A program made the translations under genes and the position numbers. Under the pieces are notes generated by a model, which was not told where the DNA came from, ran no database searches, and saw only the letters and a list, made by a program, of their open reading frames with translations. DNA of 64,000 nucleotides, from positions 289,015-353,014 of the forward strand of contig NZ_OCVX01000004.1 in NCBI RefSeq assembly GCF_900232995.1, read 5' to 3'. Numbering within the stretch: position 1 is the stretch's first letter; every line of letters begins with the position of its first letter. Shown here one piece after another: positions 42,395 through 51,457 of the stretch. This DNA comes from Mycobacterium simulans. Lineage in GTDB: Bacteria; Actinomycetota; Actinomycetes; Mycobacteriales; Mycobacteriaceae.

Positions 42395-43044
42395 CCGGCC
42401 ACCGTGGAACCGCGAAACACGCTCAAGTAAGCAAATACTGAATCCGTCGCGGTTGCGTGGGGACGCGGGCCGGACACCCGATACCATCGCGACCCTTATC
42501 AGCCGTGCGCGCCGGGCGTGCCGAACGGCAACCCACGACTACGGCCCTGAGTTATGCCGCCGTTACCGCCCGTCACCGCCGTGCCCGTGTTACTTATCCG
42601 TCTGCGTGGCCGCCGTCATCACCGAGGTGGTCGCACAACAGGTTGGTGAGCCGTCGACCGGTCGCCACCGCAGCTGCTCGCCGGCGTGGTCATCAACCCG
42701 CTCGGGTGCAACCACGACGCACACCGCGAACAATCTACGACCCCTGCGGCACACATATACGCGTTATCGCCGATGGGATTTGCCGCTCCAACGCGCACAG
42801 TTGAACGCAGCGCTTGATTGGAAAGGTACGCCACATTGTGAATCCGTCACGCTCACGCGAACGGACGTCGCCATTGCCGAAGCCGGAGTGCGAGTCACGT
42901 TGTACTAAGCAGCAGCCGTAGCCGGGCAACGCCAGGATTCACCGCAGGCAGTGGCCGAACGAGCCACAGAAATGACCAAATTGCGCCGTCACCATGGTGG
43001 CTTCAATTCCGGTGTCGACCAAACTCTGTCTACCCAGGAGAACT
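42395..43044. other. 650-bp intergenic region between regulator copy B and the cyclodipeptide synthase
   Basis: I see no convincing gene. Open frames here have Thr/Arg/His-rich composition, no ribosome sites and no recognisable motifs. It should hold the promoter of the synthase operon, because the genes on either side are divergent. The last bases carry the AGGAG site at 43036-43040. Confidence 0.5.
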
Positions 43045-43947
43045 ATGCCTTACATGATTGCCGAACCCGACATGCTGACCTCGGCGGCGGGAAAGTTGCA
43101 GTGCACCCAGCGAGCTCGCGCCGCGCAAGAAATCGGACAGGGTACAACACGTGTGACCAAACACACCTCGCAGTCCAACCCCCGGTTTCAACCCCGGTTT
43201 CAATCCCGGTTTCAATCCCGGTTTCAATTGGGCCGGCACGTTCCGAAAGCCGTTTCCCAAGAAGGGTTTCTGGTTCAGCCTTTCACCCAGCATTGCCACG
43301 TCATCCACACCGAGGGAGATCATGCTGTCATCGGGATATCTCCAGGGAACAGTTACTTCTCCCGGGAACGCATACGGGATCTGGGAGTCTGGGGGCTCAC
43401 GAATTTCGACCGAGTGGACTTCGTCTACACCGATGTCCACGTGGCCGAGAGTTACGAAGCGCTAGGCGATTCCGCGATCGAAGCCCGGCGCAAAGCGGTC
43501 AAAAACATTCGCGGCGTCCGCGCCAAAATCGCCGCCGCGGTCGACGAACTCGATCCGACCGGGACCCGGCTGTCCGTCCGTCCGATGTCGGAATTTCAGT
43601 CCAACGAGGCATACCGGGAGCTGCATGCGGACCTGCTCGCGCGCCTGGACGACGACGAGGATTTCCGCGCTGTCTGCAAGGACCTGGTGCGGCGCTTCCT
43701 GTCCACGAAAGTGGTTGCGCAGCAGGGGCCGACGGCCACTCAGGAACAGGTGTGCATGGATTACATTTGCGCCGAAGCCCCACTGTTCCTCGACACACCC
43801 GCGATTCTCGGAGTGCCGTCGTCGTTGAATTGCTACCACCAATCACTGCCCATGGCCGAAATGCTCTACGCCCGAGGATCGGGACTAAGGGCATCGCGCA
43901 ATCAAGGCCACGCCATTGTTACCCCTGATGGGAGCCCCACCGTATGA
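43045..43947 (+). CDS. Cyclodipeptide synthase, cyclo(Tyr-Tyr) type (Rv2275-like)
   Basis: 300 residues from ATG 43045, four bases after AGGAG. The catalytic loop VIGISPGNSYFSRERIRDLG holds Ser99, equivalent to Ser88 of M. tuberculosis Rv2275 (constant offset of 11). Other conserved stretches: NFDRVDFVYTDVHVAESYEA, QVCMDYICAEAPLFLDTPAI and VPSSLNCYHQSLPMAEMLYA, which contain the Tyr/Glu residues that bind and transfer the aminoacyl group. Homologues use two Tyr-tRNAs to form cyclo(L-Tyr-L-Tyr). The extra length is in the variable N-terminus, where a four-residue unit is repeated. The stop overlaps the CYP121 start by 4 bp (ATGA). Confidence 0.94.
   Translation: MPYMIAEPDMLTSAAGKLQCTQRARAAQEIGQGTTRVTKHTSQSNPRFQPRFQSRFQSRFQLGRHVPKAVSQEGFLVQPFTQHCHVIHTEGDHAVIGISPGNSYFSRERIRDLGVWGLTNFDRVDFVYTDVHVAESYEALGDSAIEARRKAVKNIRGVRAKIAAAVDELDPTGTRLSVRPMSEFQSNEAYRELHADLLARLDDDEDFRAVCKDLVRRFLSTKVVAQQGPTATQEQVCMDYICAEAPLFLDTPAILGVPSSLNCYHQSLPMAEMLYARGSGLRASRNQGHAIVTPDGSPTV
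43181..43228 (+). repeat. Four 12-bp tandem repeats in the synthase N-terminus
   Basis: Four units of CCCGGTTTCAAT/C encode PRFQ-PRFQ-SRFQ-SRFQ just before the conserved LGR. Rv2275 as I recall has a single SRFQLGR here. In-frame 12-bp steps mean the array can grow or shrink without breaking the gene. Confidence 0.8.
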
Positions 43948-45134
43948 CCGCGACGGTTCTACTCGATGTCCCATTCTCTGCACGTGGGGATCGGATTCCC
44001 GACGAGGTCGCGGAATTACGAACCCGCGAGCCCATCCGCAAGGTGCGGACCATTTCCGGTGCCGAAGCCTGGCTGGTCTCCTCGTATGCGCTATGCACGC
44101 AGGTGCTGGAGGATCGGCGCTTTTCGATGAAGGAAACCGCCGCTCCCGGCGCTCCCCGCCTGAACGCGCTGACTATTCCACCCGAAGTGGTCAACAACAT
44201 GGGAAACATTGCCGACGCGGGTTTGCGCAAGGCGGTGATGAAGGCGATCACACCGAAGGCCCCCGGGTTAGAGCAATTCCTACGCGATACGGCGAACTCG
44301 CTGCTGGACAACCTGATTACCGAGGGCGCACCAGCCGATCTGCGCAACGACTTCGCCGACCCGCTGGCCACTGCGCTGCACTGCAAGGTTCTGGGCATTC
44401 CGCAAGAAGACGGCCCGAAGCTGTTCCGCAGCTTGAGTATCGCCTTCATGAGTTCGGCCGACGCAATCCCGGCCGCGAAGATCAACTGGAATCGCGACAT
44501 CGAATACATGGCCGGAATTCTGGAAAACCCAAACATCACGACCGGCCTCATGGGCGAGCTCGGCCGGCTCCGGAAAGATCCCGACTACTCGCACGTCTCC
44601 GACGAACTGTTCGCCACTATCGGCGTCACTTTCTTCGGTGCCGGTGTCGTCTCAACCGGCAGCTTCCTCACCCTGGCGCTGCTATCGCTGGTACAGCACC
44701 CACGACTGCGGAACTTGTTGCGTGAAAAGCCGGAACTAATCCCGGCCGGTGTGGAGGAACTGCTGCGGATCAACCTCTCCTTCGCCGACGGGTTACCACG
44801 CCTGGCCACCGCCGACATCGAGGTCGGCGACGTGCTGGTCCGCAAGGGGGAGCTGGTGCTGGTGCTGCTCGAGGGCGCCAACTTCGATCCCGCGCACTTC
44901 CCGAACCCGGAGACGATCGACCTCGACCGGCCGAACCCCACCTCTCACCTGGCGTTCGGCCGCGGCCAACATTTCTGTCCTGGATCTGCCCTTGGCCGCC
45001 GCCATGCACAGATCGGCATCGAGACAGTGCTGCAAAAGATTCCGGGCTTCGACCTGGCCGTACCGATCGACCAATTGGTGTGGCGCACCCGGTTCCAACG
45101 ACGCATCCCCGAACGCCTGCCGGTGCTGTGGTAG
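43944..45134 (+). CDS. cyp121: Cytochrome P450 CYP121 (mycocyclosin synthase)
   Basis: 396 residues, the same length as M. tuberculosis CYP121 and, from memory, differing at only a few percent of positions. Haem-thiolate motif FGRGQHFCPGSALGR (Cys345), I-helix FFGAGVVSTGSFLTLALL (with the active-site Ser237 region) and C-terminal RTRFQRRIPERLPVLW including the substrate-contact Arg386 are all kept. The known enzyme forms a C-C bond between the two tyrosine rings of cyclo(Tyr-Tyr), giving mycocyclosin. Translationally coupled to the synthase. Confidence 0.96.
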   Translation: MTATVLLDVPFSARGDRIPDEVAELRTREPIRKVRTISGAEAWLVSSYALCTQVLEDRRFSMKETAAPGAPRLNALTIPPEVVNNMGNIADAGLRKAVMKAITPKAPGLEQFLRDTANSLLDNLITEGAPADLRNDFADPLATALHCKVLGIPQEDGPKLFRSLSIAFMSSADAIPAAKINWNRDIEYMAGILENPNITTGLMGELGRLRKDPDYSHVSDELFATIGVTFFGAGVVSTGSFLTLALLSLVQHPRLRNLLREKPELIPAGVEELLRINLSFADGLPRLATADIEVGDVLVRKGELVLVLLEGANFDPAHFPNPETIDLDRPNPTSHLAFGRGQHFCPGSALGRRHAQIGIETVLQKIPGFDLAVPIDQLVWRTRFQRRIPERLPVLW

Positions 45135-45185
45135 ACCTTCGTCCCGACGGTGGGGCGCACTGCCATCCTGCCTGACCGAGGAGTG

Positions 45186-46724
45186 ATGCACGTCAAGGCG
45201 CAAGTGCGATCCGCCGTTGTCCGCGGAGCCCAGTTCCGTCAGCGAGGTCAGCGGTATGTGCCTCTAGTTGTGCTGAGCGCGGCGGCTGGGTTGGATGCCA
45301 GCGGCGTGTCGATGCTGAACAGCGCTTTGCCGTCGATGGGCATGGAGTTCGGCACGTCGACGCAAAGCCTGTCGTGGGCGGTCACCGGGTATGCGCTCGC
45401 GTTCGCTGGTCTCGTGTTGTGCGGTGGTGCGATGACCGATCGGCTGCGTCGCCGGCAGGTGCTGGTCGCGGGTTTGGCAATGATCGGCCTGGGTGATGTG
45501 CTCGCGATCGTGGCGCCCACATTTTGGACCGTCGTAGCGGGGCGGGTGTTGCAGGGCGTGGGCGCGGCGATAACCATGCCCGCGACCACCGCGCTGCTGA
45601 CGTCGGTTTATCACAGCGATCCGATGCGCTCACGCGCATTGGGCGTGTTCTCCTCGGCACAGGCAGGCTGCTTCGCGGCCGGTCTCATCCTCGGTGGAGT
45701 TATCACCAGCGCCCTCGGTTGGCGTTGGGTGTTTGCTCTGCACGTCGTGGTGGCGGCGTTCACAGCCGCTGCGGCCGTCCGGTGGCTGCCCATTGGCATG
45801 CCGCGACACCGCCAGCCCCTAGACCCCACCGGAGCCGGCGCGCTGGTGACAGCGATCACCCTGATGATTCTGGCGGCAAATATGGCATCCCGGCGCTTCG
45901 ACCTCCCAGGCCTCCTGCTGGCCGCTGCCATGCTCACGGCCGCTGCGGCCATGGGCTCGCTGTGGTGGTGGCGTAGCCGGATATGCGACACCGAGGCGCT
46001 TTTGCTGAATCGGGCGCTGCTGCGTATACAGTCGGTGCGCCGCGCGGCTGTGGTGGCCGGCAGCTTCTTCTTTTGTGGCACCGGTTCGTTGTTTTTGCTC
46101 CCGCTATACCTGCAACAAACGCATGGCCTGTCGCCCGCCGCATCGGGGCTGGCGATTCTTCCAGTCAGCCTGGCAGTGACCGGCGCGGCACTGGCGTCCG
46201 GCCGGCTAATGAAAACCCGCGGGCCGCGCATGTTGCTGATATTGGGCGTTGCGTTGACCTCAGCGGGTGTGTTCTTGTGGTGCACCGTCGGGGCGAACAG
46301 CCCCTACGCGGGCGCCATCCTCGCCGGGCTGATCGTCACCGGAATAGGGCAGGGACTGGCATTTCCGGCCCTCACCGCGGTTGGTCTGCAGGAAGTGCCA
46401 GCTGACGCCCACGGTATGGCGTCGGCTATCACGATCACAGCGCTCCAGGCCGGTGGTGCAATCGGGCCCACAGTCCTGGCAGGGATCGCCCAAAGCATTG
46501 CTCCGGCCCGCGACTGCGGTTTGGCTTTGGCCGGCTACCACCTGGGCTTCGCCATCGCAGCGAGCACATTGCTGTGCGTTGCAATTCCAGCGGTCATTGG
46601 CCTTCGGATCGGCTCAGCGGCGCGGCCGGGATGGTCCGCCGCTGACGCTGGCCGCCTGCATGATCGGCGACGGGCGGTATCGGAGGCACGCCTCGTGCCG
46701 TCAATGCGACAATTCGGGACTTGA
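45186..46724 (+). CDS. MFS drug/metabolite exporter, DHA2-like, next to CYP121
   Basis: About 512 residues from ATG 45186, just after CGAGGAG; GTG 45150 or 45183 are alternatives. About 12-14 membrane helices. MFS motif A is GGAMTDRLRRRQVLVAG, motif C-like antiporter sequence is SSAQAGCFAAGLILGGVI, and LQGVGAAITMPATTALL matches the EmrB/QacA group. It begins ~50 bp after CYP121 on the same strand, so co-transcription is likely. In H37Rv, as I recall, the gene after cyp121 is a divergent phosphodiesterase, so this exporter is an additional component. Product export or self-resistance is inferred from position only. Confidence 0.88.
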   Translation: MHVKAQVRSAVVRGAQFRQRGQRYVPLVVLSAAAGLDASGVSMLNSALPSMGMEFGTSTQSLSWAVTGYALAFAGLVLCGGAMTDRLRRRQVLVAGLAMIGLGDVLAIVAPTFWTVVAGRVLQGVGAAITMPATTALLTSVYHSDPMRSRALGVFSSAQAGCFAAGLILGGVITSALGWRWVFALHVVVAAFTAAAAVRWLPIGMPRHRQPLDPTGAGALVTAITLMILAANMASRRFDLPGLLLAAAMLTAAAAMGSLWWWRSRICDTEALLLNRALLRIQSVRRAAVVAGSFFFCGTGSLFLLPLYLQQTHGLSPAASGLAILPVSLAVTGAALASGRLMKTRGPRMLLILGVALTSAGVFLWCTVGANSPYAGAILAGLIVTGIGQGLAFPALTAVGLQEVPADAHGMASAITITALQAGGAIGPTVLAGIAQSIAPARDCGLALAGYHLGFAIAASTLLCVAIPAVIGLRIGSAARPGWSAADAGRLHDRRRAVSEARLVPSMRQFGT

Positions 46725-46791
46725 GTTGACAACGACGGCAGGTCCCATCGCGGCGTCAGACAAAGCGGCATTCACGGTGCCGCTACCCATA

Positions 46792-47977
46792 TCAGCCGTC
46801 GGCGCCGGCAGGGCCTGGTGCGCCGAACAGCGATCCGCGACGACCGCCCACACCGCCGGTCCCGACAGGATTGCCGAACCCGCCTGCACCGCCGGCTCCG
46901 CCGTCGCCGACTAGCACGGCATCGCCGCCTTGGCCGCCGTTCCCGCCGCCACCTTGAACACCGGTGGCCGGGTTCAGCCCGCCGGTGCCACCGGCCCCAC
47001 CGGCCGCGCCATTGCCGATCACCGCGGCATTGCCGCCGGCACCGCCGTTACCGCCGATACCTCCGGTCCCGCTATTTCCGCCGTTTCCGCCGTTGCCACC
47101 GACCGCGGGATTGCCGATCAGCCGGGCATGGCCGCCGGCACCGCCGTTACCACCATTACCCGGGGTTAAGGTGCCGAGCACACCGTTACCGCCGTTCCCT
47201 CCGACCCCGCCGCTGCCGATCAATCCGGCAACCCCGCCGGCACCGCCCATGCCGCCGTCCCCGCCAGGGTTGGCCTTCCCTAGACCTAGACCGCCGTTTC
47301 CGCCGTTCCCGCCGGATCCGCCGTTGCCCTGTAGCAGTCCGCCATTCCCGCCGCCACCGCCGATGCCGCCGTCCCCCCCACCGGGCAGCCCCGTGCCGCT
47401 GAACGTTGCGGTCCCGCCGTTCCCGCCGTACCCGCCGTTCCCGCCAGCGCCGATCAGCCCCACACTGCCGCCGACACCGCCCATGCCGCCGACACCACCA
47501 ACGTTGCCGCCCCCGCCGTTTCCGCCGTTTCCGCCGTCTCCACCGGCGTCAGATGTGTAGAAGAGCCAGCCCGTCCAACACCCCACCGGCCCCGCCGTTT
47601 TGCCCCGGCCCCCCATCGGCGCCGTTGCCGATTAGCGGGCGCCCCAGCAACGCTTGGGTGGGCGCATTGATCGCATTGAGCAGGCTCTGCTCGACGTTGG
47701 CTGCCTCAGCGTTCACATACGCCCCCGCACCCGTGCTCAGGGCCTGCACAAACTCCTGATGAAACGCCGTAGCTTGGGCGCTAAGTGCCTGATAACCCCG
47801 GGCATGGGCCCCGAAGATCGCCGCGATCGCGGCCGACACCTCATCTGCGCCCGCTGCCAGCACCCCGCTCGTCGGCAGCGCCGCCGCCGCATCCGCCGCG
47901 CTGATCGTCGAACCGATACTCGCCAGATCGGTGGCTGTGGCCGCCATGAGCTCCGGCGCCGCAAACACAAATGACAT
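46792..47977 (-). pseudogene. PE_PGRS gene broken by a single-base frameshift (PE_PGRS38 position)
   Basis: The PE domain starts at ATG 47977 (SFVFAAPELMAAATATDLAS) and runs through INAPTQALLGRPLIGNGADG, then reaches a stop at 47549. The PGRS repeats continue in the next frame (WLFYTSDAGGDGGNGGNGG) down to the stop at 46792, ending GSLFGAPGPAGADG. Removing one base from the CCC at 47570-47572 would join GGVLDG to WLFYTS. The joined product would be ~395 residues. Either a true phase change/inactivation or a consensus error. It occupies the Rv2162c place between the accessory segment and pbpB. Confidence 0.75.
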
Positions 47978-48176
47978 CCCGCACCTCCGACCAGCTCAGC
48001 ACGACCCCGGTATGTCCCGCTACAGGCGAACACTCGGTAGGGGCCGATAGTATCGTGATCAGGACGCGATGAAAACACATTCAGCGAAAATATATTCAGC
48101 AAATCAGCTGCCTTAGCGAAGCCACGTCGCTACGGAGACTTCGGATCAGGGCCGCGTGTCGTTACTTGACGCGTTC

Positions 48177-50252
48177 CTAGGTCGCTTGCAACACCAGCGG
48201 CGGACCCGGGTCGGGTGACAGCGGAACATTCTCGCGCTGCATCAACCAGCCCGCGATGTTGTGGAATAGCGAAGCCGCGGAATGCCCTGGCGTCCCGTCC
48301 GCGTTGCGCTCCGGGTTGTCCATCATCAGGCCGATGACATAGCGGGGATTGTCGACGGTGGCCATCCCGGCGAACGTGATCCAGTAGACGTTATCGAAAT
48401 AGCAACCGCAGGCCGGGTTGATCTGCTGCGCCGTCCCCGTCTTGCCTGCCATCTGATAGCCCGGCACCGCGGCGGCAGGCCCGGTCCCCTGCTGGTAGCC
48501 CATCGGGTCGTGCTGCACGACGGCACGCAGCATCTGCCGCACCGTCTGGGCGGTCTGCGGCGACACCACCCGGACCCCGTCGGGTCGTGGTTCTTCGGTC
48601 CGGGTGCCGTCGGCGGCGATGGTGGCCTTGATGATCCGCGGCGGCATCCGCACCCCGTCGTTTGCGATGGCCTGGTACATGCCGGCCATCTGCAGCAAGG
48701 TCATCGAAAGACCCTGTCCGATAGGCAGGTTGGAGAATGTGCTGCCCGACCATTGGTCGATCGGGGGCACCAGTCCGGCACTCTCCCCGGGCAGCGCCAC
48801 ACCGGTGCGCTGACCCAACCCGAACTTGCGAACCATGTCGTAAAAGCGTTCGGGGCCCACGCGCTGCGCCAGCATCAGCGTGCCGACGTTCGAGGACTTC
48901 CCGAATATGCCGGTGGTGGTGTAGGGCATCACACCGTGTTCCCAGGCGTCGTGCACTCCGACACCACCCATCTGGATCGAGCCCGGGACCTGCAGCACCT
49001 CATCGGGGTTTGAGAGCCCGTACTCGATGACCGAGGACGCGGTGATGATCTTGTTCACCGAGCCCGGCTCAAACGGCGAGGACACCGCCAGGTTGCCCAG
49101 TTGCTTGTCACCCTGACGCCCGATGTCCTGGGAAGGATCGAAGGTGTTGTCGTTGGCCATGGCGAGCACCTCACCGGTCTTGGCGTCGAGTACGACCGCC
49201 GAGACATTGTGGGCGCCGGACAGGTTCTTTGCCTGCTGTACCTGCTGCTGCACATAGAACTGAATGTCATCGTCGAGCGTGAGCTGGACGGTCGAACCGT
49301 AGACCGCCTTGTGTCGATTGCGGTAGCTGCCAGGAATGACGACGCCGTCCGACCCGCGGTCGTAGGTGACCGAACCGTCGGTTCCGGCCAGCACGGCGTC
49401 CAGGGAGTCCTCTAGTCCCAGGAGGCCGTGACCGTCCCAGTCGATGCCGCCGACGATGTTGGCCGCCAGCGACCCGCCCGGGTACTGGCGCAGATCCTGG
49501 CGCTCGGAACCGACTTCGGGATACTTCTCCGAGATCGCGCTGGCAATGGCGGGATCGACGGCGCGCGCCAGATAGACAAACGACTCGTTGCTTTGCAGCT
49601 TCTTCAGCAAGGTCGCGGCGTCGGGCTTGTTGTTCAGCTTTCCCGCGACCTCCTTGGCGATGTCCTTGAGCCGCTGCTGCGGGTCTGGCGCGCGCGAGGA
49701 CTTCTTCTTGGCCTCGTCCAGCTGCTGGCGAATCCTCTTGGGCTGGAAGGTCAATGCGCGCGCCTCGATGGTGAATGCAAGTCGGTCGTTGTTGCGGTCG
49801 ACGATGGCGCCACGGACCGCTCGTTCGACGTCGGTGACCTTGAGTTGACCGGCCGCCTGGGCGCGCAGCTCGGCGGCATTCGAAACCTGCAGCATGAACA
49901 GCTGCGTCGCCGCCACCACTATCAACACGAAGATGACCGCGTTGCCGGCCCGATGCCTGAATACGAACGACGCACCGCGGCTCGCGACTTCCATCGCCTG
50001 GCGGGTACGCCGGTCCCGTGCCGAGCGACCCGCCGAGACTTCCGCAGGCCGCACCGCAGGACGAGATTTCTTGGCTTCCTTGGCCTTCCGGGAACGCTTC
50101 GGCTCTCCAACGTCCGTGGCTTTGCTACCCTTTTGCGGAGTCCGGGGCCGCTTCGGTTGCCGGATGTCGTGACCTTTCTGCGGTTTGCGGGGACCGCGCG
50201 CCGGCCGCGCCGACTGCGACGGACGTGTCCGGCGCGACTCGCCGCGACTCAC
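48177..50252 (-). CDS. pbpB: Septal penicillin-binding protein PbpB (FtsI)
   Basis: 691 residues, class B PBP. A strongly basic cytoplasmic N-terminus (~95 residues) precedes one membrane helix (VIFVLIVVAATQLFMLQV), a dimerisation domain (~130-310) and the transpeptidase domain with the catalytic serine in FEPGSVNKIITA (S-x-x-K), KSSNVGT (S-x-N) and MAGKTGTAQQ (K-T-G). It cross-links septal peptidoglycan and partners FtsW. Overlaps the FtsL-like gene by 4 bp. Confidence 0.96.
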   Translation of the reverse strand: MSRGESRRTRPSQSARPARGPRKPQKGHDIRQPKRPRTPQKGSKATDVGEPKRSRKAKEAKKSRPAVRPAEVSAGRSARDRRTRQAMEVASRGASFVFRHRAGNAVIFVLIVVAATQLFMLQVSNAAELRAQAAGQLKVTDVERAVRGAIVDRNNDRLAFTIEARALTFQPKRIRQQLDEAKKKSSRAPDPQQRLKDIAKEVAGKLNNKPDAATLLKKLQSNESFVYLARAVDPAIASAISEKYPEVGSERQDLRQYPGGSLAANIVGGIDWDGHGLLGLEDSLDAVLAGTDGSVTYDRGSDGVVIPGSYRNRHKAVYGSTVQLTLDDDIQFYVQQQVQQAKNLSGAHNVSAVVLDAKTGEVLAMANDNTFDPSQDIGRQGDKQLGNLAVSSPFEPGSVNKIITASSVIEYGLSNPDEVLQVPGSIQMGGVGVHDAWEHGVMPYTTTGIFGKSSNVGTLMLAQRVGPERFYDMVRKFGLGQRTGVALPGESAGLVPPIDQWSGSTFSNLPIGQGLSMTLLQMAGMYQAIANDGVRMPPRIIKATIAADGTRTEEPRPDGVRVVSPQTAQTVRQMLRAVVQHDPMGYQQGTGPAAAVPGYQMAGKTGTAQQINPACGCYFDNVYWITFAGMATVDNPRYVIGLMMDNPERNADGTPGHSAASLFHNIAGWLMQRENVPLSPDPGPPLVLQAT

Positions 50253-51457
50253 CGTGGCGCCCCTGGCGCCGGGGCGATGACGGGGGTGAATTGTTCGCCG
50301 TTATCCGGCACTGGCATGAGCGCGGGAGGTAGGGCCGTCGGCTGCGGTGCGACGGGGGCCAGAGGTGGTACTCCTGGGGCCTGGGGCACTGTCCCCGCTT
50401 GCAATGGCACCGGCACTTCTGCCGGCACGTGGACAGACAATGGGGGCGCTGCGTTTACCGGAGCCGGCAGCTGGCCCGGCACCCCCGGCACTACCCCAGG
50501 GCCCTCCGGCAGCTGGACTCCGGGCACCACCGGCGGCTGGCCCGGCACCCCCGGCACTACTCCAGGCAGCACCTGCGGCTGGCCCGGCACCTGGGTTGCC
50601 AGGTGCGGGTCAACGCCCAACGTCGACGAACCGTCTGGCGCTCGGAGCAGCAACTGCGGCCCGGGCCTGGCGGGCGCAGGGGGATCACCGGGGCCTGGCG
50701 ACAGCCGGACCGGAACCTCGGGAGGAACCACCGGCGGCTTTGGGGGCGGCGGCGGACCCTCTTCGGGCAGCTTCGTGTTCAGCGGCGGCGGGGGTACGCC
50801 GTCGGCCGGCTTAGGGGTACCCACGACCACCCAATTGCCGTCCGGAGCCTGTACCAGGTGTGCGGTATCCCGCGTCGGGATCATGCCCTGCTTGCGGGCC
50901 GCCTCTGCCAGCGCCGGGGCGGACTGTGCCTCACGCACATCGCGTTCGAGCGCCTCCTTCTGCTGCTGCAGCATCCGGGTCCGCTCGCGGGCGTGGCTCA
51001 ACTGGTACGAACGCTCGGCGGCGTCAGTGGACAGCCACAGCGTCAGGCCCAGCCCGACACCAAGCGAACCGATGACCAGCACGACGAACGGGACCTTGCT
51101 CGCTATCGTGCGTGGCCGCAGGTCGATGGACGCCAGCCGGGCGGCCACACGCTCGGTCAATTTAGGCCGAACAACCTTGGGCGCCTTAGCTTTCCGGGCC
51201 TTGGCCCGCGCCTTGGCCTGACTGGTGTTCTTGGGCCGGGCGGGCCGATCGACAGGCCGGGGAATCGGGCTCGTTTGCGGTCCGGACTGCGGCGTCCGCG
51301 CCTCCTTTGTGGGCGCGGTGGTCTTACGGGTGCGACGCGACGACGCCGAGTCGGCCTTCGTACCGAGCCCGGTGCGCCTGCTTGATCGGGCCGAACCGTC
51401 CCGCCCGCTGCGACGGTCGCTGCCGCGGCGTTTCGGCCCCTCGCGCTTCGCGCTCAT
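50249..51457 (-). CDS. Proline-rich single-pass protein, FtsL-like (Rv2164c)
   Basis: 402 residues. A basic N-terminal ~130 residues, one membrane helix (VPFVVLVIGSLGVGLGLTLW), a short coiled-coil-like periplasmic segment (SYQLSHARERTRMLQQQKEA) and a very long Pro/Val/Gly-rich extracytoplasmic tail. Position between rsmH and pbpB and the topology match FtsL, extended as in mycobacteria. It overlaps both neighbours by 4 bp. FtsL would bridge FtsQ/FtsB and PbpB-FtsW. The PGQPxVxPGV-type tail repeats are a likely length-variable region. Confidence 0.85.
   Translation of the reverse strand: MSAKREGPKRRGSDRRSGRDGSARSSRRTGLGTKADSASSRRTRKTTAPTKEARTPQSGPQTSPIPRPVDRPARPKNTSQAKARAKARKAKAPKVVRPKLTERVAARLASIDLRPRTIASKVPFVVLVIGSLGVGLGLTLWLSTDAAERSYQLSHARERTRMLQQQKEALERDVREAQSAPALAEAARKQGMIPTRDTAHLVQAPDGNWVVVGTPKPADGVPPPPLNTKLPEEGPPPPPKPPVVPPEVPVRLSPGPGDPPAPARPGPQLLLRAPDGSSTLGVDPHLATQVPGQPQVLPGVVPGVPGQPPVVPGVQLPEGPGVVPGVPGQLPAPVNAAPPLSVHVPAEVPVPLQAGTVPQAPGVPPLAPVAPQPTALPPALMPVPDNGEQFTPVIAPAPGAPR

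Noticed and set aside
42291..42908. 205-residue plus-strand open frame before the cyclodipeptide synthase
   Set aside because: It starts inside the LuxR copy B 5' end, has Arg/Thr/His-rich composition, no ribosome site and no recognisable domain.
42994..43044. Upstream start (42994) for the cyclodipeptide synthase
   Set aside because: ATG 43045 has AGGAG four bases upstream and gives an N-terminus like that of Rv2275.
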